Positions 8,875-17,661 of a DNA stretch of 64,000 nt are shown in pieces. How positions within the stretch are numbered: position 1 is the first letter of the stretch; each line of letters starts with the position of its first letter. Source of the DNA: Myroides marinus. GTDB lineage: Bacteria > Bacteroidota > Bacteroidia > Flavobacteriales > Flavobacteriaceae. The notes beneath the pieces are model-generated. The model ran no database searches, had not been told where the DNA came from, and worked only from the letters and a program-made list of their open reading frames with translations. Position numbers and translations under genes: made by a program. Location: assembly GCF_900109075.1 (NCBI RefSeq), contig NZ_FNYS01000011.1:1-64000 (forward strand). The letters run 5' to 3'.

Positions 8875-9780
8875 ATGAGAGTACTGATAACGGGGGCAAC
8901 TGGATTTATAGGAAGTAGAATATGTAAAGCTTTGATCAGTAAAGGAGTTGAGGTGAATTATCTTACTCGTTCGTTATCTGATGAGAAACTTATAGGAGCT
9001 AAGGGATTCTTGTGGGATCCGTATAAAGAGCAGATTGATTTGACATGTTTAGAAGGTGTAGAGGTTATCATACACTTAGCGGGTTCAAGTATTGCTGATT
9101 CTTGGTCAACTAAAGGGAAACAACTAATTATGGATAGTAGGGTAATACCTACAGCTTTTCTGGTTCAGACATTAAAGAATAACACTCATGAGGTTAAACG
9201 AGTTATTGGCGCTTCTGCTATTGGTATTTATAGCGATATAAATGAGATACAAAGTGAAGATAACTTTACTAAAGCTAATAACTTTTTAGGTAAAGTAGTA
9301 CAGCAATGGGAAGATGGTAACAATGCTTTTAAAGAATTAGGTTTAATGGTAAGCCTTATACGTATAGGTTTAGTATTAGATATGCAAGAATGTGCGTTAG
9401 CAACTATGGTAAAACCTGTGAAATTATGGCTAGGTGCACCTATAGGTACTGGAAAGCAATATTACTCTTGGATACATATAAAAGATTTAGTACGACTATT
9501 TGTTTATGTATTAGAGCATAATCTAGAGGGAATCTATAATGCTGTAGCTCCAGAACCTCTTACAAATAGAGAATTTACTAAGATATTAGGACAAGCTTTA
9601 AAAAGACCAATATGGATGCCAGCTATACCAGAAGGTGTTATCAGATTAGCCTTAGGCGAAAAAGCTATATTAGTAACCGAAGGACAGCGCGTGGATAGTA
9701 GTAAAATTAGAAAGGAAGGTTTTGAGTTTGATTTTAATACATTAAAAGTAGCATTGGATGACTTTGTCTTATGCAGTTAA
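8875..9780 (+). CDS. TIGR01777-family NAD-dependent epimerase-like protein (YfcH-type)
   Basis: The 301-residue protein has a Rossmann start, MRVLITGATGFIGSRICKAL, with the SDR-type GxxGxxG. It continues with VIHLAGSSI and ASAIGIY, and has the C-terminal DUF1731-like region PIWMPAIPEGVIRLALG. This is the TIGR01777 (YfcH, cell-division-inhibitor SulA-annotated) group; its reaction is unknown. In place of the canonical YxxxK, the segment near residue 140 reads NFLGKVVQQWE, as usual for this group. It is the second gene after the DUF4442 gene and is followed by a terminator. Confidence 0.88.
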   Translation: MRVLITGATGFIGSRICKALISKGVEVNYLTRSLSDEKLIGAKGFLWDPYKEQIDLTCLEGVEVIIHLAGSSIADSWSTKGKQLIMDSRVIPTAFLVQTLKNNTHEVKRVIGASAIGIYSDINEIQSEDNFTKANNFLGKVVQQWEDGNNAFKELGLMVSLIRIGLVLDMQECALATMVKPVKLWLGAPIGTGKQYYSWIHIKDLVRLFVYVLEHNLEGIYNAVAPEPLTNREFTKILGQALKRPIWMPAIPEGVIRLALGEKAILVTEGQRVDSSKIRKEGFEFDFNTLKVALDDFVLCS

Positions 9781-9800
9781 TGTAATTCAGATAGATTAAA

Positions 9801-9835
9801 AAAGGAAGTTGCAGATAATACAACTTCCTTTTTTT
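9801..9835 (+). terminator. Intrinsic terminator
   Basis: The arms AAAGGAAGTTG and CAACTTCCTTT are followed by a T run, 20 nt after the epimerase-like gene. Confidence 0.88.
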
Positions 9836-9974
9836 GTGTGATAAATCACTAGATTTTAATAAGAAAGAGCAGCTCATCATATATGGTTGTTTGGTGTCAT
9901 ATTGACAGTATTCTTAAGTTGGCAAAGGATTTGCTATGAAGTTAGCAGTTAATAAGAATAATAAAGACACAATC

Positions 9975-10526
9975 ATGAGTACTGAAAATCAAGATATAAA
10001 TAAAGAACAAGAGGACATTCAACAAGAAGTAGTACAAGAAACTGCTGAAGCACAAGAAGGAACTGAAAAAGAAGTGAAGAGTGCTGAAGAGGTGTTAACG
10101 GAGCAATTAGCTAATGAGAAGGATAAAAACTTACGCCTTTTTGCTGAGTTTGAAAACTTTAGAAAACGTACAGCTAAAGAACGTTTAGAGTTATTGAGTA
10201 CTGCTAGTGAGGGTGTTATGTTAGCATTATTACCTGTAATAGATGACTTTAATCGTGCTATCGTTGAACTAGAAAAACACGGGGAGAGTGAACATTTAAC
10301 AGGTATTAAGTTAATCGCTACTAAGTTTGCTGATACACTGTCAAGTAAAGGATTAGTGGAAGTGGAGATTAAGGCTGGAGATGATTTCAATGCCGATTTG
10401 TCAGAAGCAGTGACACAAATCCCTGCTGGAGATGATATGAAAGGTAAAGTAGTAGATGTAATAGAGAGAGGTTATAAACTAGGTGAAAAAGTAATTCGTT
10501 TCCCTAAAGTTGTAATAGGACAGTAA
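9975..10526 (+). CDS. grpE: Nucleotide exchange factor GrpE
   Basis: GrpE is the nucleotide exchange factor of DnaK. The first 45 residues are Glu/Gln-rich and disordered. A long helix follows (EKDKNLRLFAEFENFRKRTA), then the C-terminal beta domain with the signature GYKLGEKVIRFPKVVIG. The frame opens at 9936, but MSTENQDINKEQ at 9975 looks like the natural start and gives 183 residues. dnaJ follows 32 nt downstream, the usual grpE-dnaJ unit in this phylum; dnaK is not in the window. Confidence 0.95.
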   Translation: MSTENQDINKEQEDIQQEVVQETAEAQEGTEKEVKSAEEVLTEQLANEKDKNLRLFAEFENFRKRTAKERLELLSTASEGVMLALLPVIDDFNRAIVELEKHGESEHLTGIKLIATKFADTLSSKGLVEVEIKAGDDFNADLSEAVTQIPAGDDMKGKVVDVIERGYKLGEKVIRFPKVVIGQ

Positions 10527-10558
10527 TCTTTAATATTAGGAAGTAAAAGACAGTAACG

Positions 10559-11683
10559 ATGAAAAAAGATTATTACGAAATATTAGGCATAGATAAAGGT
10601 GCAGATGCTGCAGCTATTAAAAAAGCATACCGCAAAAAAGCAATTGAGTTTCACCCTGATAAAAATCCTGGGGATAAAGATGCTGAAGAGAAGTTTAAGG
10701 AAGCAGCAGAAGCTTATGAAGTATTAAGTGATGCGGATAAGAAAGCTAGATATGATCAATATGGTCATGCTGCATTCGAAGGTGGCTTCGGTGGAGGTGG
10801 CGGAGGTCACATGAATATGGATGATATCTTTAGCCAGTTTGGTGACATCTTTGGTAGTGCTTTCGGAGGTGGAGGTTTTGGCGGCTTCGGTGGAGGTGGC
10901 GGAGGCCAACGCAGAGTAAAAGGTACTAGCTTACGTATTAAAGTAAAATTGACTCTTGAGGATATCGCTAATGGAGTTGAGAAAAAAATAAAAGTAAAAC
11001 GAAAAGTACAGGCTGATGGTGTTACTTATAAAACATGTCCTACATGTAATGGTACAGGACAAGTGATGCGAGTAGCAAATACTGTATTTGGACGTATGCA
11101 AACTGCTTCTCCTTGTAATAGCTGTCAAGGTAGTGGACAAGTAATGGATCACAAACCTGCTGGGGCTGATCACGAAGGTATGATAGTGAGTGATGAGACG
11201 GTATCAATCAAAATACCTGCAGGTGTGGCTGATGGAATGCAGTTAAAAGTTTCTGGAAAAGGTAATGAAGCTCCTGGTAAAAATAGTATACCTGGAGATC
11301 TATTAGTAGTTATAGAAGAGTTAGAACACGAAACATTACAACGTGAAGGTGATAACTTACACTATGATTTATATATAAGTTTTGCGGAAGCTGCTTTAGG
11401 TGGAAGCAAAGAAATTGACTCTGTAACAGGTCGTGTAAGAATCAAATTAGAAGAAGGAATTCAGTCTGGTAAGATTTTAAGACTAAAAGGTAAGGGATTA
11501 CCTAGTATAAATAGTTACGGAAATGGAGACTTATTAGTACATATTAACGTATGGACACCTAAAAAGTTGAGTAAAGAGCAAAAAGAATTCTTTGAGCAAA
11601 TGATTGATGATCAGAACTTTAAACCGTCTCCGACTAAAAACGACAAATCTTTTTTTGAAAAAGTGAAAGAAATGTTTTCTTGA
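10559..11683 (+). CDS. dnaJ: Chaperone DnaJ (short zinc domain)
   Basis: The 374-residue type I Hsp40 has a J domain (1-70) with HPD at 32-34 and a very glycine-rich G/F region (75-117) containing [10 protein letters not shown]. Only two CxxCxGxG repeats occur, C160/C163 and C186/C189, where the canonical protein has four. By spacing they match repeats 2 and 3 (zinc centre II); repeats 1 and 4 are missing. The C-terminal substrate-binding domains and dimer region follow. It is the second gene of the grpE-dnaJ unit and ends at a strong terminator. Confidence 0.95.
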   Translation: MKKDYYEILGIDKGADAAAIKKAYRKKAIEFHPDKNPGDKDAEEKFKEAAEAYEVLSDADKKARYDQYGHAAFEGGFGGGGGGHMNMDDIFSQFGDIFGSAFGGGGFGGFGGGGGGQRRVKGTSLRIKVKLTLEDIANGVEKKIKVKRKVQADGVTYKTCPTCNGTGQVMRVANTVFGRMQTASPCNSCQGSGQVMDHKPAGADHEGMIVSDETVSIKIPAGVADGMQLKVSGKGNEAPGKNSIPGDLLVVIEELEHETLQREGDNLHYDLYISFAEAALGGSKEIDSVTGRVRIKLEEGIQSGKILRLKGKGLPSINSYGNGDLLVHINVWTPKKLSKEQKEFFEQMIDDQNFKPSPTKNDKSFFEKVKEMFS

Positions 11684-11751
11684 TTGAAAATAAGTTATAC
11701 ATTTGTAGGACACTTATTAAACAGTGGATTTTCTTTTTCATAGCAATTTTT

Positions 11752-11788
11752 CCCAACCTTATTTATCCAAATAAGGTTGGGTTTTTTT
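11752..11788 (+). terminator. Strong intrinsic terminator of grpE-dnaJ
   Basis: The 12-bp arms CCCAACCTTATT and AATAAGGTTGGG are followed by seven T. Confidence 0.92.
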
Positions 11789-11870
11789 ATGACATATCGA
11801 AAATAATCTCCCGCTCTCTCCCGTTATCAAATATTTACTTATTTTTACAGAAATTAATTGATTTAGACCG

Positions 11871-12791
11871 ATGCAACCTATATTAGAAGTAAAGGATGTG
11901 GTAAAAACATATTCTGATAAAACAGCATTAAATAAAGTATCTCTCACAGTACCTAAGGGTACAATCTATGGGCTTCTAGGTCCAAATGGTGCAGGAAAAA
12001 CTTCTTTAATACGTATAATTAACCAAATTACTTATCCAGACTCAGGACAAATATTACTGGATGGATTACCACTTAACCCCAAACATATACAAGATATCGG
12101 ATATATGCCTGAAGAAAGAGGGCTGTATAAAACGATGAAAGTAGGAGAACAAGCTATGTATTTGGCTCAGTTAAAAGGATTGTCTAAAGCTGAAGCTAAA
12201 AGACAATTAGATTACTGGTTCGATAAATTAGATATTAAAGGTTGGTGGAACAAAAAAATTCAAGAACTATCTAAAGGGATGGCTCAGAAAATACAGTTTG
12301 TAGTAACTGTATTACACGAACCTAAACTATTAATCTTAGATGAACCTTTCTCTGGTTTTGATCCAGTGAACGCTAATATTATAAAAGATGAAATATTAGA
12401 ACTTAAAGAAAAAGGGACTACAATCATATTCTCAACTCATAGAATGGAAAGTGTTGAAGAAATGTGTGATTACATTGCTCTGATCAATAAGTCGAATAAA
12501 TTAATCGAAGGAAAACTAGTAGATGTAAAAAGAGAACATAGAAGTAATCTTTATCAAGTAGGAGTACTTAGTAGTAATGTGGAAAGATTAATGTTAGAAC
12601 TAAGTAAAGAGTTCCAGTTTAAACCAACAACATTTAAATCATTGAACAATGAGGTGCAACTAGAAGTCGATTTGTCTAATAAAATGCCAAATGAACTTTT
12701 AAATGTATTGTCTATGAATGGTCAAGTAACTCATTTCGTAGAAAAGCTGCCAAGTGTAAATGATATTTTTATTCAAACTGTAAGTAAGTAA
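11871..12791 (+). CDS. ABC exporter ATP-binding protein (NatA-like)
   Basis: The 306-residue ATPase has Walker A GPNGAGKTS (near residue 37), ABC signature LSKGMAQK (near 138), Walker B LLILDEPFSGFD and the switch His in FSTHRMES. The C-terminal extension of about 85 residues is typical of NatA/CcmA-type ATPases. The permease starts 1 nt after the stop, so the two are coupled. In the family such pairs export Na+ or small drugs; the substrate here is unknown. The response regulator downstream is close and may belong to the same transcript. Confidence 0.9.
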   Translation: MQPILEVKDVVKTYSDKTALNKVSLTVPKGTIYGLLGPNGAGKTSLIRIINQITYPDSGQILLDGLPLNPKHIQDIGYMPEERGLYKTMKVGEQAMYLAQLKGLSKAEAKRQLDYWFDKLDIKGWWNKKIQELSKGMAQKIQFVVTVLHEPKLLILDEPFSGFDPVNANIIKDEILELKEKGTTIIFSTHRMESVEEMCDYIALINKSNKLIEGKLVDVKREHRSNLYQVGVLSSNVERLMLELSKEFQFKPTTFKSLNNEVQLEVDLSNKMPNELLNVLSMNGQVTHFVEKLPSVNDIFIQTVSK

Positions 12792-12792
12792 T

Positions 12793-14106
12793 ATGAGCGT
12801 ATTATCATTAATTATAAAAAGAGAGTTTATAGCTAAAGTTCGCAACAAGTCGTTTATCGTTATGACTTTTGTGAGTCCAATACTTTTTGTGGTGCTTACA
12901 GCATTCATTGCTTATTTAAGTAGCATGAAAGGGGATGTGAAGAAGATAGCTATTCACGATGAGAGTGGATTGTTTGTAAAACAGTTTGAGAGTAATGAGG
13001 CTTTTGATTATCAAGACTTATCAGCTGTTGATTTAAATATTCTAAAAGAAGGAGTTAAAGAAGAAAAATATGAAGGTATTTTATTTATTCCTAAATCAGA
13101 AGATGTAAACGATTATCAAAAGAATGTTACGTATATATCCAATGATAGTCCTAGTCTTAGTTTTGTGAGTAAGGTAGAATTGTTGTTAGAAGATAAGATT
13201 ACTCATATCAACTTAGAGAAAAGTGGAATAGATCTAGCAGTTATAGATAAAGCAAAAGCTAATGTTAATCTTAGTCTAGTAAAAGCTGATGGAGAGGCTA
13301 CTGTAAAAGGATTAAATGAGATTAAAATTATTATAGGTGGTTTGTTTGGATATTTTATTATGATGTTCATCATTATCTATGGGAATATGGTGATGCGTTC
13401 TGTAATAGAAGAGAAAACAAATCGTATTATCGAGATTATTATATCATCTGTGAAACCATTCCAGTTAATGATGGGAAAAATAGTTGGTACTTCAATGGCT
13501 GGGTTATTACAATTCATTATTTGGGGAGTAGTTGGAGCAGTATTATTAACTATTGCTAGTTCTGTATTAGGTATTAATGCTATGCCTGGTGCAGGAGCTG
13601 CAGAGGCTGTACAAGCTACTGGAGGAATGATTTCTAATGAGGTCATGATAGATGTACAGAATTATGTTAGCGAAATATTGAGTTTACCTTTAATTTCTTT
13701 ATTTGTGTACTTTATTATCTTCTTTATAGGCGGATACTTTTTATATAGTTCTCTATATGCAGCTATTGGAGCAGCAGTAGATAATGAGACAGATACTCAA
13801 CAGTTCTTATTGCCAATATTATTACCTCTTATGTTAGGGGTGTATATCGGATTCTTTACTGTAATGAAAGATCCTCATGGTACTGTAGCGACTGTGTTTT
13901 CTATGATTCCGTTTACTTCTCCTATAGTTATGCTAATGAGAATACCTTTTGGTGTACCTTTGTGGGAAGTTTTACTGTCTATTACCATACTTTTTAGTAC
14001 ATTTATATTAGTAGTATGGATAGCAGCTAAGATATATCGAATAGGTGTATTAATGTATGGTAAACGCCCGTCGTGGAAAGAATTATACAAGTGGCTTAAG
14101 TACTAA
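12793..14106 (+). CDS. ABC exporter permease (NatB-like, ABC-2 type)
   Basis: The 437-residue membrane protein has an N-terminal membrane helix (about 20-42), a soluble periplasmic region (about 45-175) and then five or more helices. These include FGYFIMMFIIIYGNMVMRSV, LLQFIIWGVVGAVLLTIAS, LFVYFIIFFIGGYFLYSS and LPLMLGVYIGFF. The signature EEKTNRIIEIIISSVKPFQL before the second helix is characteristic of NatB-like ABC-2 permeases. It pairs with the ATPase immediately upstream. No accessory membrane-fusion protein is present. Confidence 0.9.
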   Translation: MSVLSLIIKREFIAKVRNKSFIVMTFVSPILFVVLTAFIAYLSSMKGDVKKIAIHDESGLFVKQFESNEAFDYQDLSAVDLNILKEGVKEEKYEGILFIPKSEDVNDYQKNVTYISNDSPSLSFVSKVELLLEDKITHINLEKSGIDLAVIDKAKANVNLSLVKADGEATVKGLNEIKIIIGGLFGYFIMMFIIIYGNMVMRSVIEEKTNRIIEIIISSVKPFQLMMGKIVGTSMAGLLQFIIWGVVGAVLLTIASSVLGINAMPGAGAAEAVQATGGMISNEVMIDVQNYVSEILSLPLISLFVYFIIFFIGGYFLYSSLYAAIGAAVDNETDTQQFLLPILLPLMLGVYIGFFTVMKDPHGTVATVFSMIPFTSPIVMLMRIPFGVPLWEVLLSITILFSTFILVVWIAAKIYRIGVLMYGKRPSWKELYKWLKY

Positions 14107-14133
14107 GTTTGTGAATTGTTTTTGTTTAAAAAT

Positions 14134-15306
14134 ATGGGGAAAACATCGAAAATATTAATAGTAGAAGACGAAGCTGCTATTCGTAGAGTATTAGTAAAGA
14201 TACTTGAAGAAGAATCATCTGATTATGTAGTAGATGCTGCAGAGAATGGTGAAGAGGCGTTACAGAAAATAACAAGTGAGGATTATGACTTGGTTATATC
14301 TGATATAAAAATGCCTAAAATGGATGGAGAGGAGTTATTGGTAGAAGCCAAAAAGGTAAAGCCAGAAACTGTTTTTGTGATGATCTCTGGACATGGTGAT
14401 TTAGAAACGGCAGTAAATACGATGCGTTTAGGAGCCTTTGACTATATATCGAAACCACCAGATTTAAACAGACTGTTAACTACAGTAAGAAACGCTTTAG
14501 ATTCTGGTAAGTTAGTTGTAGAGAATACAATCTTAAAGAAAAAAGTAAATAAGAAATATGAAATGATTGGTAATAGCGAACCTATTAACCAAATCAAAGA
14601 TATCATAGAGAAGGTAGCTCCTACTGAAGCAAGAGTATTAATCACAGGACCTAATGGTACAGGTAAGGAGTTAGTAGCTCATCAAATACATTTGCAAAGT
14701 AGTCGATCTCAGAATATGTTAGTAGAGGTAAACTGTGCTGCGATACCTTCTGAGTTGATAGAAAGTGAGCTATTCGGACACGTAAAAGGTGCTTTTACAT
14801 CTGCTGTAAAAGATAGACCTGGGAAATTCGAACAGGCAAATCATGGAACAATCTTTTTAGATGAGATAGGAGATATGAGTTTGTCTGCTCAGGCAAAAGT
14901 GTTGCGTGCTTTACAAGAGAATGTTATTACTCGTGTAGGGGCGGATAAAGATTTAAAAGTAGACGTGCGTGTTATCGCTGCTACAAATAAAGATCTTAGA
15001 AAAGAGATTGAAGAAGGGAGATTTAGAGAGGATTTATATCACCGTCTTGCAGTTATATTAATTAAAGTACCTGCATTGAACGATAGAAGAGATGATATTC
15101 CTTTACTTACTAATCATTTCTTAGATCAAATAGCTAAAGAACAGGGAACAGCTCCAAAGGTGTTTAGTAAAGAAGCGATGGAGTTATTACAACAGTATGA
15201 CTGGACAGGTAATATCCGAGAGCTTAGAAATGTTATAGAGAGATTAATTATATTAGGAGGCAAGGAAGTTTCGAAACAAGATGTCGAAATGTTTGCAAAT
15301 AAATAG
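14134..15306 (+). CDS. Sigma-54 response regulator (REC-AAA+), lacking DNA-binding domain
   Basis: The 390-residue NtrC-family protein has a receiver domain (1-125) with phospho-acceptor D57 (VISDIKMPKMDG). The AAA+ domain follows, with Walker A GPNGTGKE, the sigma-54 loop GAFTSA (canonical GAFTGA), Walker B TIFLDEIGDMS and arginine-finger region DLYHRL. It ends soon after NIRELRNVIERL and lacks the Fis-type helix-turn-helix of NtrC. A TTG at 14116 is in frame, but ATG at 14134 gives the standard N-terminus MGKTSKILIVEDE. No sensor kinase is adjacent. Phosphorylation-dependent activation of RpoN promoters is the family function; target specificity cannot come from its own DNA binding. Confidence 0.88.
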   Translation: MGKTSKILIVEDEAAIRRVLVKILEEESSDYVVDAAENGEEALQKITSEDYDLVISDIKMPKMDGEELLVEAKKVKPETVFVMISGHGDLETAVNTMRLGAFDYISKPPDLNRLLTTVRNALDSGKLVVENTILKKKVNKKYEMIGNSEPINQIKDIIEKVAPTEARVLITGPNGTGKELVAHQIHLQSSRSQNMLVEVNCAAIPSELIESELFGHVKGAFTSAVKDRPGKFEQANHGTIFLDEIGDMSLSAQAKVLRALQENVITRVGADKDLKVDVRVIAATNKDLRKEIEEGRFREDLYHRLAVILIKVPALNDRRDDIPLLTNHFLDQIAKEQGTAPKVFSKEAMELLQQYDWTGNIRELRNVIERLIILGGKEVSKQDVEMFANK

Positions 15307-15309
15307 AAT

Positions 15310-15960
15310 ATGAAGTTAAAGAAGATAAATAGTACTTTACAGGAGAACTTAGAAAAGAATGGTTTAGTAGAGCCAACAACTCTTCAAAAGAAAACTTTTG
15401 GAACAATTAAGAGTGGAAGAGATGTGGTTATCTTTGGACCTAAAGAGCAAGGGAAGACTACAGCAATGGTTATCGCAGCGATACAACGTGCAGATAGACC
15501 TGTGGAAAATGAAATAGCTACTAAGGTATTAATTGTAGTCAAAGATAAGTTTGAAGTGGAGCGCTTGATGGAGGTTTTTGAGGCTTATAGTAAGTATACT
15601 GATCTTAGAATTTATGGAGTACATGACTATACTGACTTAGATGACGATAAAAATCAGTTGTCTTTAGGAAATGATATCTTAATCGGTACTGCTACGAGAT
15701 TAAACGAGATGTTTGCAAGCGCAGGGTTTGACGTAAATCAATTAAAGATGTATATCATAGATGATATCGATATTCAGCTTAGAAATCGCTTAGAACCACG
15801 TTTACACCGTTTATCAGAGAGTATTGGTAAAGCACAACGTTTGTATTTGGCAACTGAGTTTGTAGAGCAGTTAGATATGTTCGCAGATAAGTCACTTACT
15901 GAAGACGCAGAGTGGTTTGATTTCTATGATGACGAAGAAGAAGAGGACGATAATGAATAA
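15310..15960 (+). CDS. Degenerate single-domain DEAD-box helicase-like protein
   Basis: The 216-residue protein resembles only the first RecA-like domain of DEAD-box helicases. It shows a Q-motif-like start (EPTTLQKKTF, 21-30), Walker A GPKEQGKT (43-50), motif Ib-like GTATR (126-130) and a motif II reading IIDDIDI (D151, D152, D154) in place of DEAD. Motif III is reduced to ATE (181-183). The second RecA domain is absent and the tail is acidic (DDEEEEDDNE). RNA unwinding is therefore unlikely; nucleotide binding is possible. It starts 3 nt after the sigma-54 regulator stop, so the two are co-transcribed, and ends at a bidirectional terminator. Confidence 0.8.
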   Translation: MKLKKINSTLQENLEKNGLVEPTTLQKKTFGTIKSGRDVVIFGPKEQGKTTAMVIAAIQRADRPVENEIATKVLIVVKDKFEVERLMEVFEAYSKYTDLRIYGVHDYTDLDDDKNQLSLGNDILIGTATRLNEMFASAGFDVNQLKMYIIDDIDIQLRNRLEPRLHRLSESIGKAQRLYLATEFVEQLDMFADKSLTEDAEWFDFYDDEEEEDDNE

Positions 15961-15966
15961 ATAAAA

Positions 15967-16000
15967 ATAAGGCTATCTACATTAAATAGATAGCCTTATT
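15967..16000. terminator. Bidirectional terminator between convergent genes
   Basis: The 13-bp arms AATAAGGCTATCT and AGATAGCCTTATT lie between the ends of a plus-strand and a minus-strand gene. Confidence 0.85.
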
Positions 16001-16002
16001 AT

Positions 16003-16635
16003 TTATAGTATATTTTTCTTTTTGATTAGCTCTAATATACCTAATGCTTGTTTGCGAATAGAGACAGGTAATTGTTTAAAGTTACTGTCTTCTTCTATAT
16101 GATACTTATCTTCTTCCTGATATGGGATATAGGCTGTTACTTTAGATTTATAGAATTCATTGCTATTTGGTTTGGTTGTATATACAATTACTTTTAATGG
16201 CTTGGCATCTAACCCATCAGAGTTCATAAAGTAAGTAAGATAAAATTCAGGTGAATTGTTGTTGTCCATATCCTTTACTAAACAATAGTCAAATAAGAAT
16301 TGTGGTTGTGACAATCCTTCTGCATAATCTTTAAAGGTTACTTTTTCTAGTATTCCACCGTGATCTTCAATGTAGATTCCTGATAATATATCTGTAGGTT
16401 TATCTGATAAATAACTTGGTTTAATAGCTTTTCGTTCATTAAAGTACCATAAGTAACTACCAGTCTTATTTCCCATGTAATTAATAATCATCAACGGTTT
16501 TCCTTCTAGAGGATTACCTAGTTCTTCGATGATATCTTTATATCTCTGATCTTTTGGTTTTAATCTTTGATTTATTTGACTGTAAGCCGCTAAGCTATTG
16601 GTTATAATAAGTAATAGTAGGGTTAGTGTTCTCAT
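16003..16635 (-). CDS. Secreted/periplasmic protein of unknown function
   Basis: The 210-residue protein has a Sec signal peptide, MRTLTLLLLIITNSLAAYSQ, cleaved near residue 20. The mature part includes LMIINYMGNKTGSYLWYFN and a DMDNNNSPEFYLTYFM segment that resembles calcium-binding or VCBS-like loops in exported proteins. I do not recognise a family. It lies 14 nt after the membrane-protein gene at 16650-17339, so they are probably an operon acting at the envelope. Confidence 0.7.
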   Translation of the reverse strand: MRTLTLLLLIITNSLAAYSQINQRLKPKDQRYKDIIEELGNPLEGKPLMIINYMGNKTGSYLWYFNERKAIKPSYLSDKPTDILSGIYIEDHGGILEKVTFKDYAEGLSQPQFLFDYCLVKDMDNNNSPEFYLTYFMNSDGLDAKPLKVIVYTTKPNSNEFYKSKVTAYIPYQEEDKYHIEEDSNFKQLPVSIRKQALGILELIKKKNIL

Positions 16636-16649
16636 TGATTTTGTTGTAT

Positions 16650-17339
16650 TTATATTGAGATGATAACTAATGTTAGAATAATAATGATAAGTATTATGGC
16701 TAAGAATATCGTTTGTCTATATTTCTTTTTGTCAAACTCAAAGTTGGTTGGATTAATGAAGAAAGAAGTGAATACTTGTTGTGATATTTTTAGATCTGGA
16801 CGAAATAGGGTTATTCCTTGTATAAAATGACTTCTTAATTCTCTCGTATTAATCGATAATTGAGTGAAGAATATATTTGTGTGCTGAAATGGTATTGATT
16901 TCTCTATTCCTTTGTGGAATAGTTTTAATACAGTTCTTCTACTCTCATTTATACCTATTGTTTTAGCATATATGTCTTCTGTGTAAGGATGATTAGATTT
17001 GGTTAATTCAGAATATAGTATACTCTCTATATTGCCATTTAACTTATGGTAATGAATTCCTTTATGGTTAATTGTGATTTGTTGAGTTACATTCTTTTTC
17101 TCTTCTCTTATTTTTTGAACTAGTTTATATGTTCCATAGGTTAGTAAAAGTATGTAGAGAAATAGAAGTATATAAGTTTCTAAGGTAGTAGTAGAATCTA
17201 TAAACAATACAAAAGGGATAATATAAAATAGGGATAGGAGTAGAATAAAGAATAGTATTAGGATTATTCTTATACCAATAGTGTACCTTGTACTAGTGGC
17301 ACTCATTAACTCTGGAAAATTACTAGAGGAATATCTCAT
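16650..17339 (-). CDS. Membrane protein of unknown function
   Basis: The 229-residue protein has two N-terminal transmembrane helices (about 22-47 and 53-75), a cytoplasmic central region (about 85-205) and a C-terminal helix (FLAIILIIIILTLVIISI). The central part, with HYHKLNGNIESILYSELTKS, looks like a PH-like or signalling-type fold, but I cannot assign it. It is the first gene of a two-gene unit with the secreted protein at 16003-16635. Confidence 0.65.
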   Translation of the reverse strand: MRYSSSNFPELMSATSTRYTIGIRIILILFFILLLSLFYIIPFVLFIDSTTTLETYILLFLYILLLTYGTYKLVQKIREEKKNVTQQITINHKGIHYHKLNGNIESILYSELTKSNHPYTEDIYAKTIGINESRRTVLKLFHKGIEKSIPFQHTNIFFTQLSINTRELRSHFIQGITLFRPDLKISQQVFTSFFINPTNFEFDKKKYRQTIFLAIILIIIILTLVIISI

Positions 17340-17413
17340 TATATTTTATTTATCACGGAGTAAAAGTATAAAATATTGATGATTTTTGATTTGTAACTTT
17401 AGATATAGGGCAT

Positions 17414-17441
17414 AAAAAAAGGAGACTTAAAAAGTCTCCTT
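17414..17441 (-). terminator. Terminator of tRNA-fMet
   Basis: On the minus strand the 9-bp arms AAGGAGACT and AGTCTCCTT are followed by seven T. Confidence 0.88.
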
Positions 17442-17446
17442 GGTAG

Positions 17447-17519
17447 TAGCGGGAACAGGACTCGAACCTGTGACCTTCGGGTTATGAGCCCGACGAGCTG
17501 CCTACTGCTCTATCCCGCG
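17447..17519 (-). tRNA. tRNA-fMet (CAT), initiator
   Basis: The 73-nt cloverleaf has anticodon CAT in loop CTCATAA. The anticodon stem TCGGG/CCCGA carries the three consecutive G-C pairs that mark initiator tRNA. The first acceptor position is unpaired: C1 faces U72, where E. coli has C1-A72. CCA is not templated directly after A73 (the DNA reads CTACCA). It has its own promoter and terminator. Confidence 0.95.
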
Positions 17520-17530
17520 ATATTGTGGTG

Positions 17531-17560
17531 CAAATATAGAGCTAAATACTGACTGTGCAA
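17531..17560 (-). promoter_or_regulatory. Promoter of tRNA-fMet
   Basis: On the minus strand TTG is followed after 19 nt by TATATTTG, the Bacteroidota sigma-A consensus (TTG-N17-23-TAnnTTTG). It sits 11 bp before the tRNA. Confidence 0.82.
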
Positions 17561-17661
17561 GGGATAGAAGGTTTTATTTTAGTTTTTTAACATGTTTTTA
17601 TTTTAATGTATTGTATTATAGGTGTTTATTTTTTGTATGTTAACAGTTTTGAATACTTGTT

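Noticed and set aside
10019..10390. 123-codon minus-strand frame inside grpE
   Set aside because: It is antisense to a certain housekeeping gene and Ser/Ala-rich as expected for a shadow frame.
11680..11886. 68-codon plus-strand frame after dnaJ
   Set aside because: It runs through a strong terminator and into the ABC ATPase gene; its composition is not protein-like.
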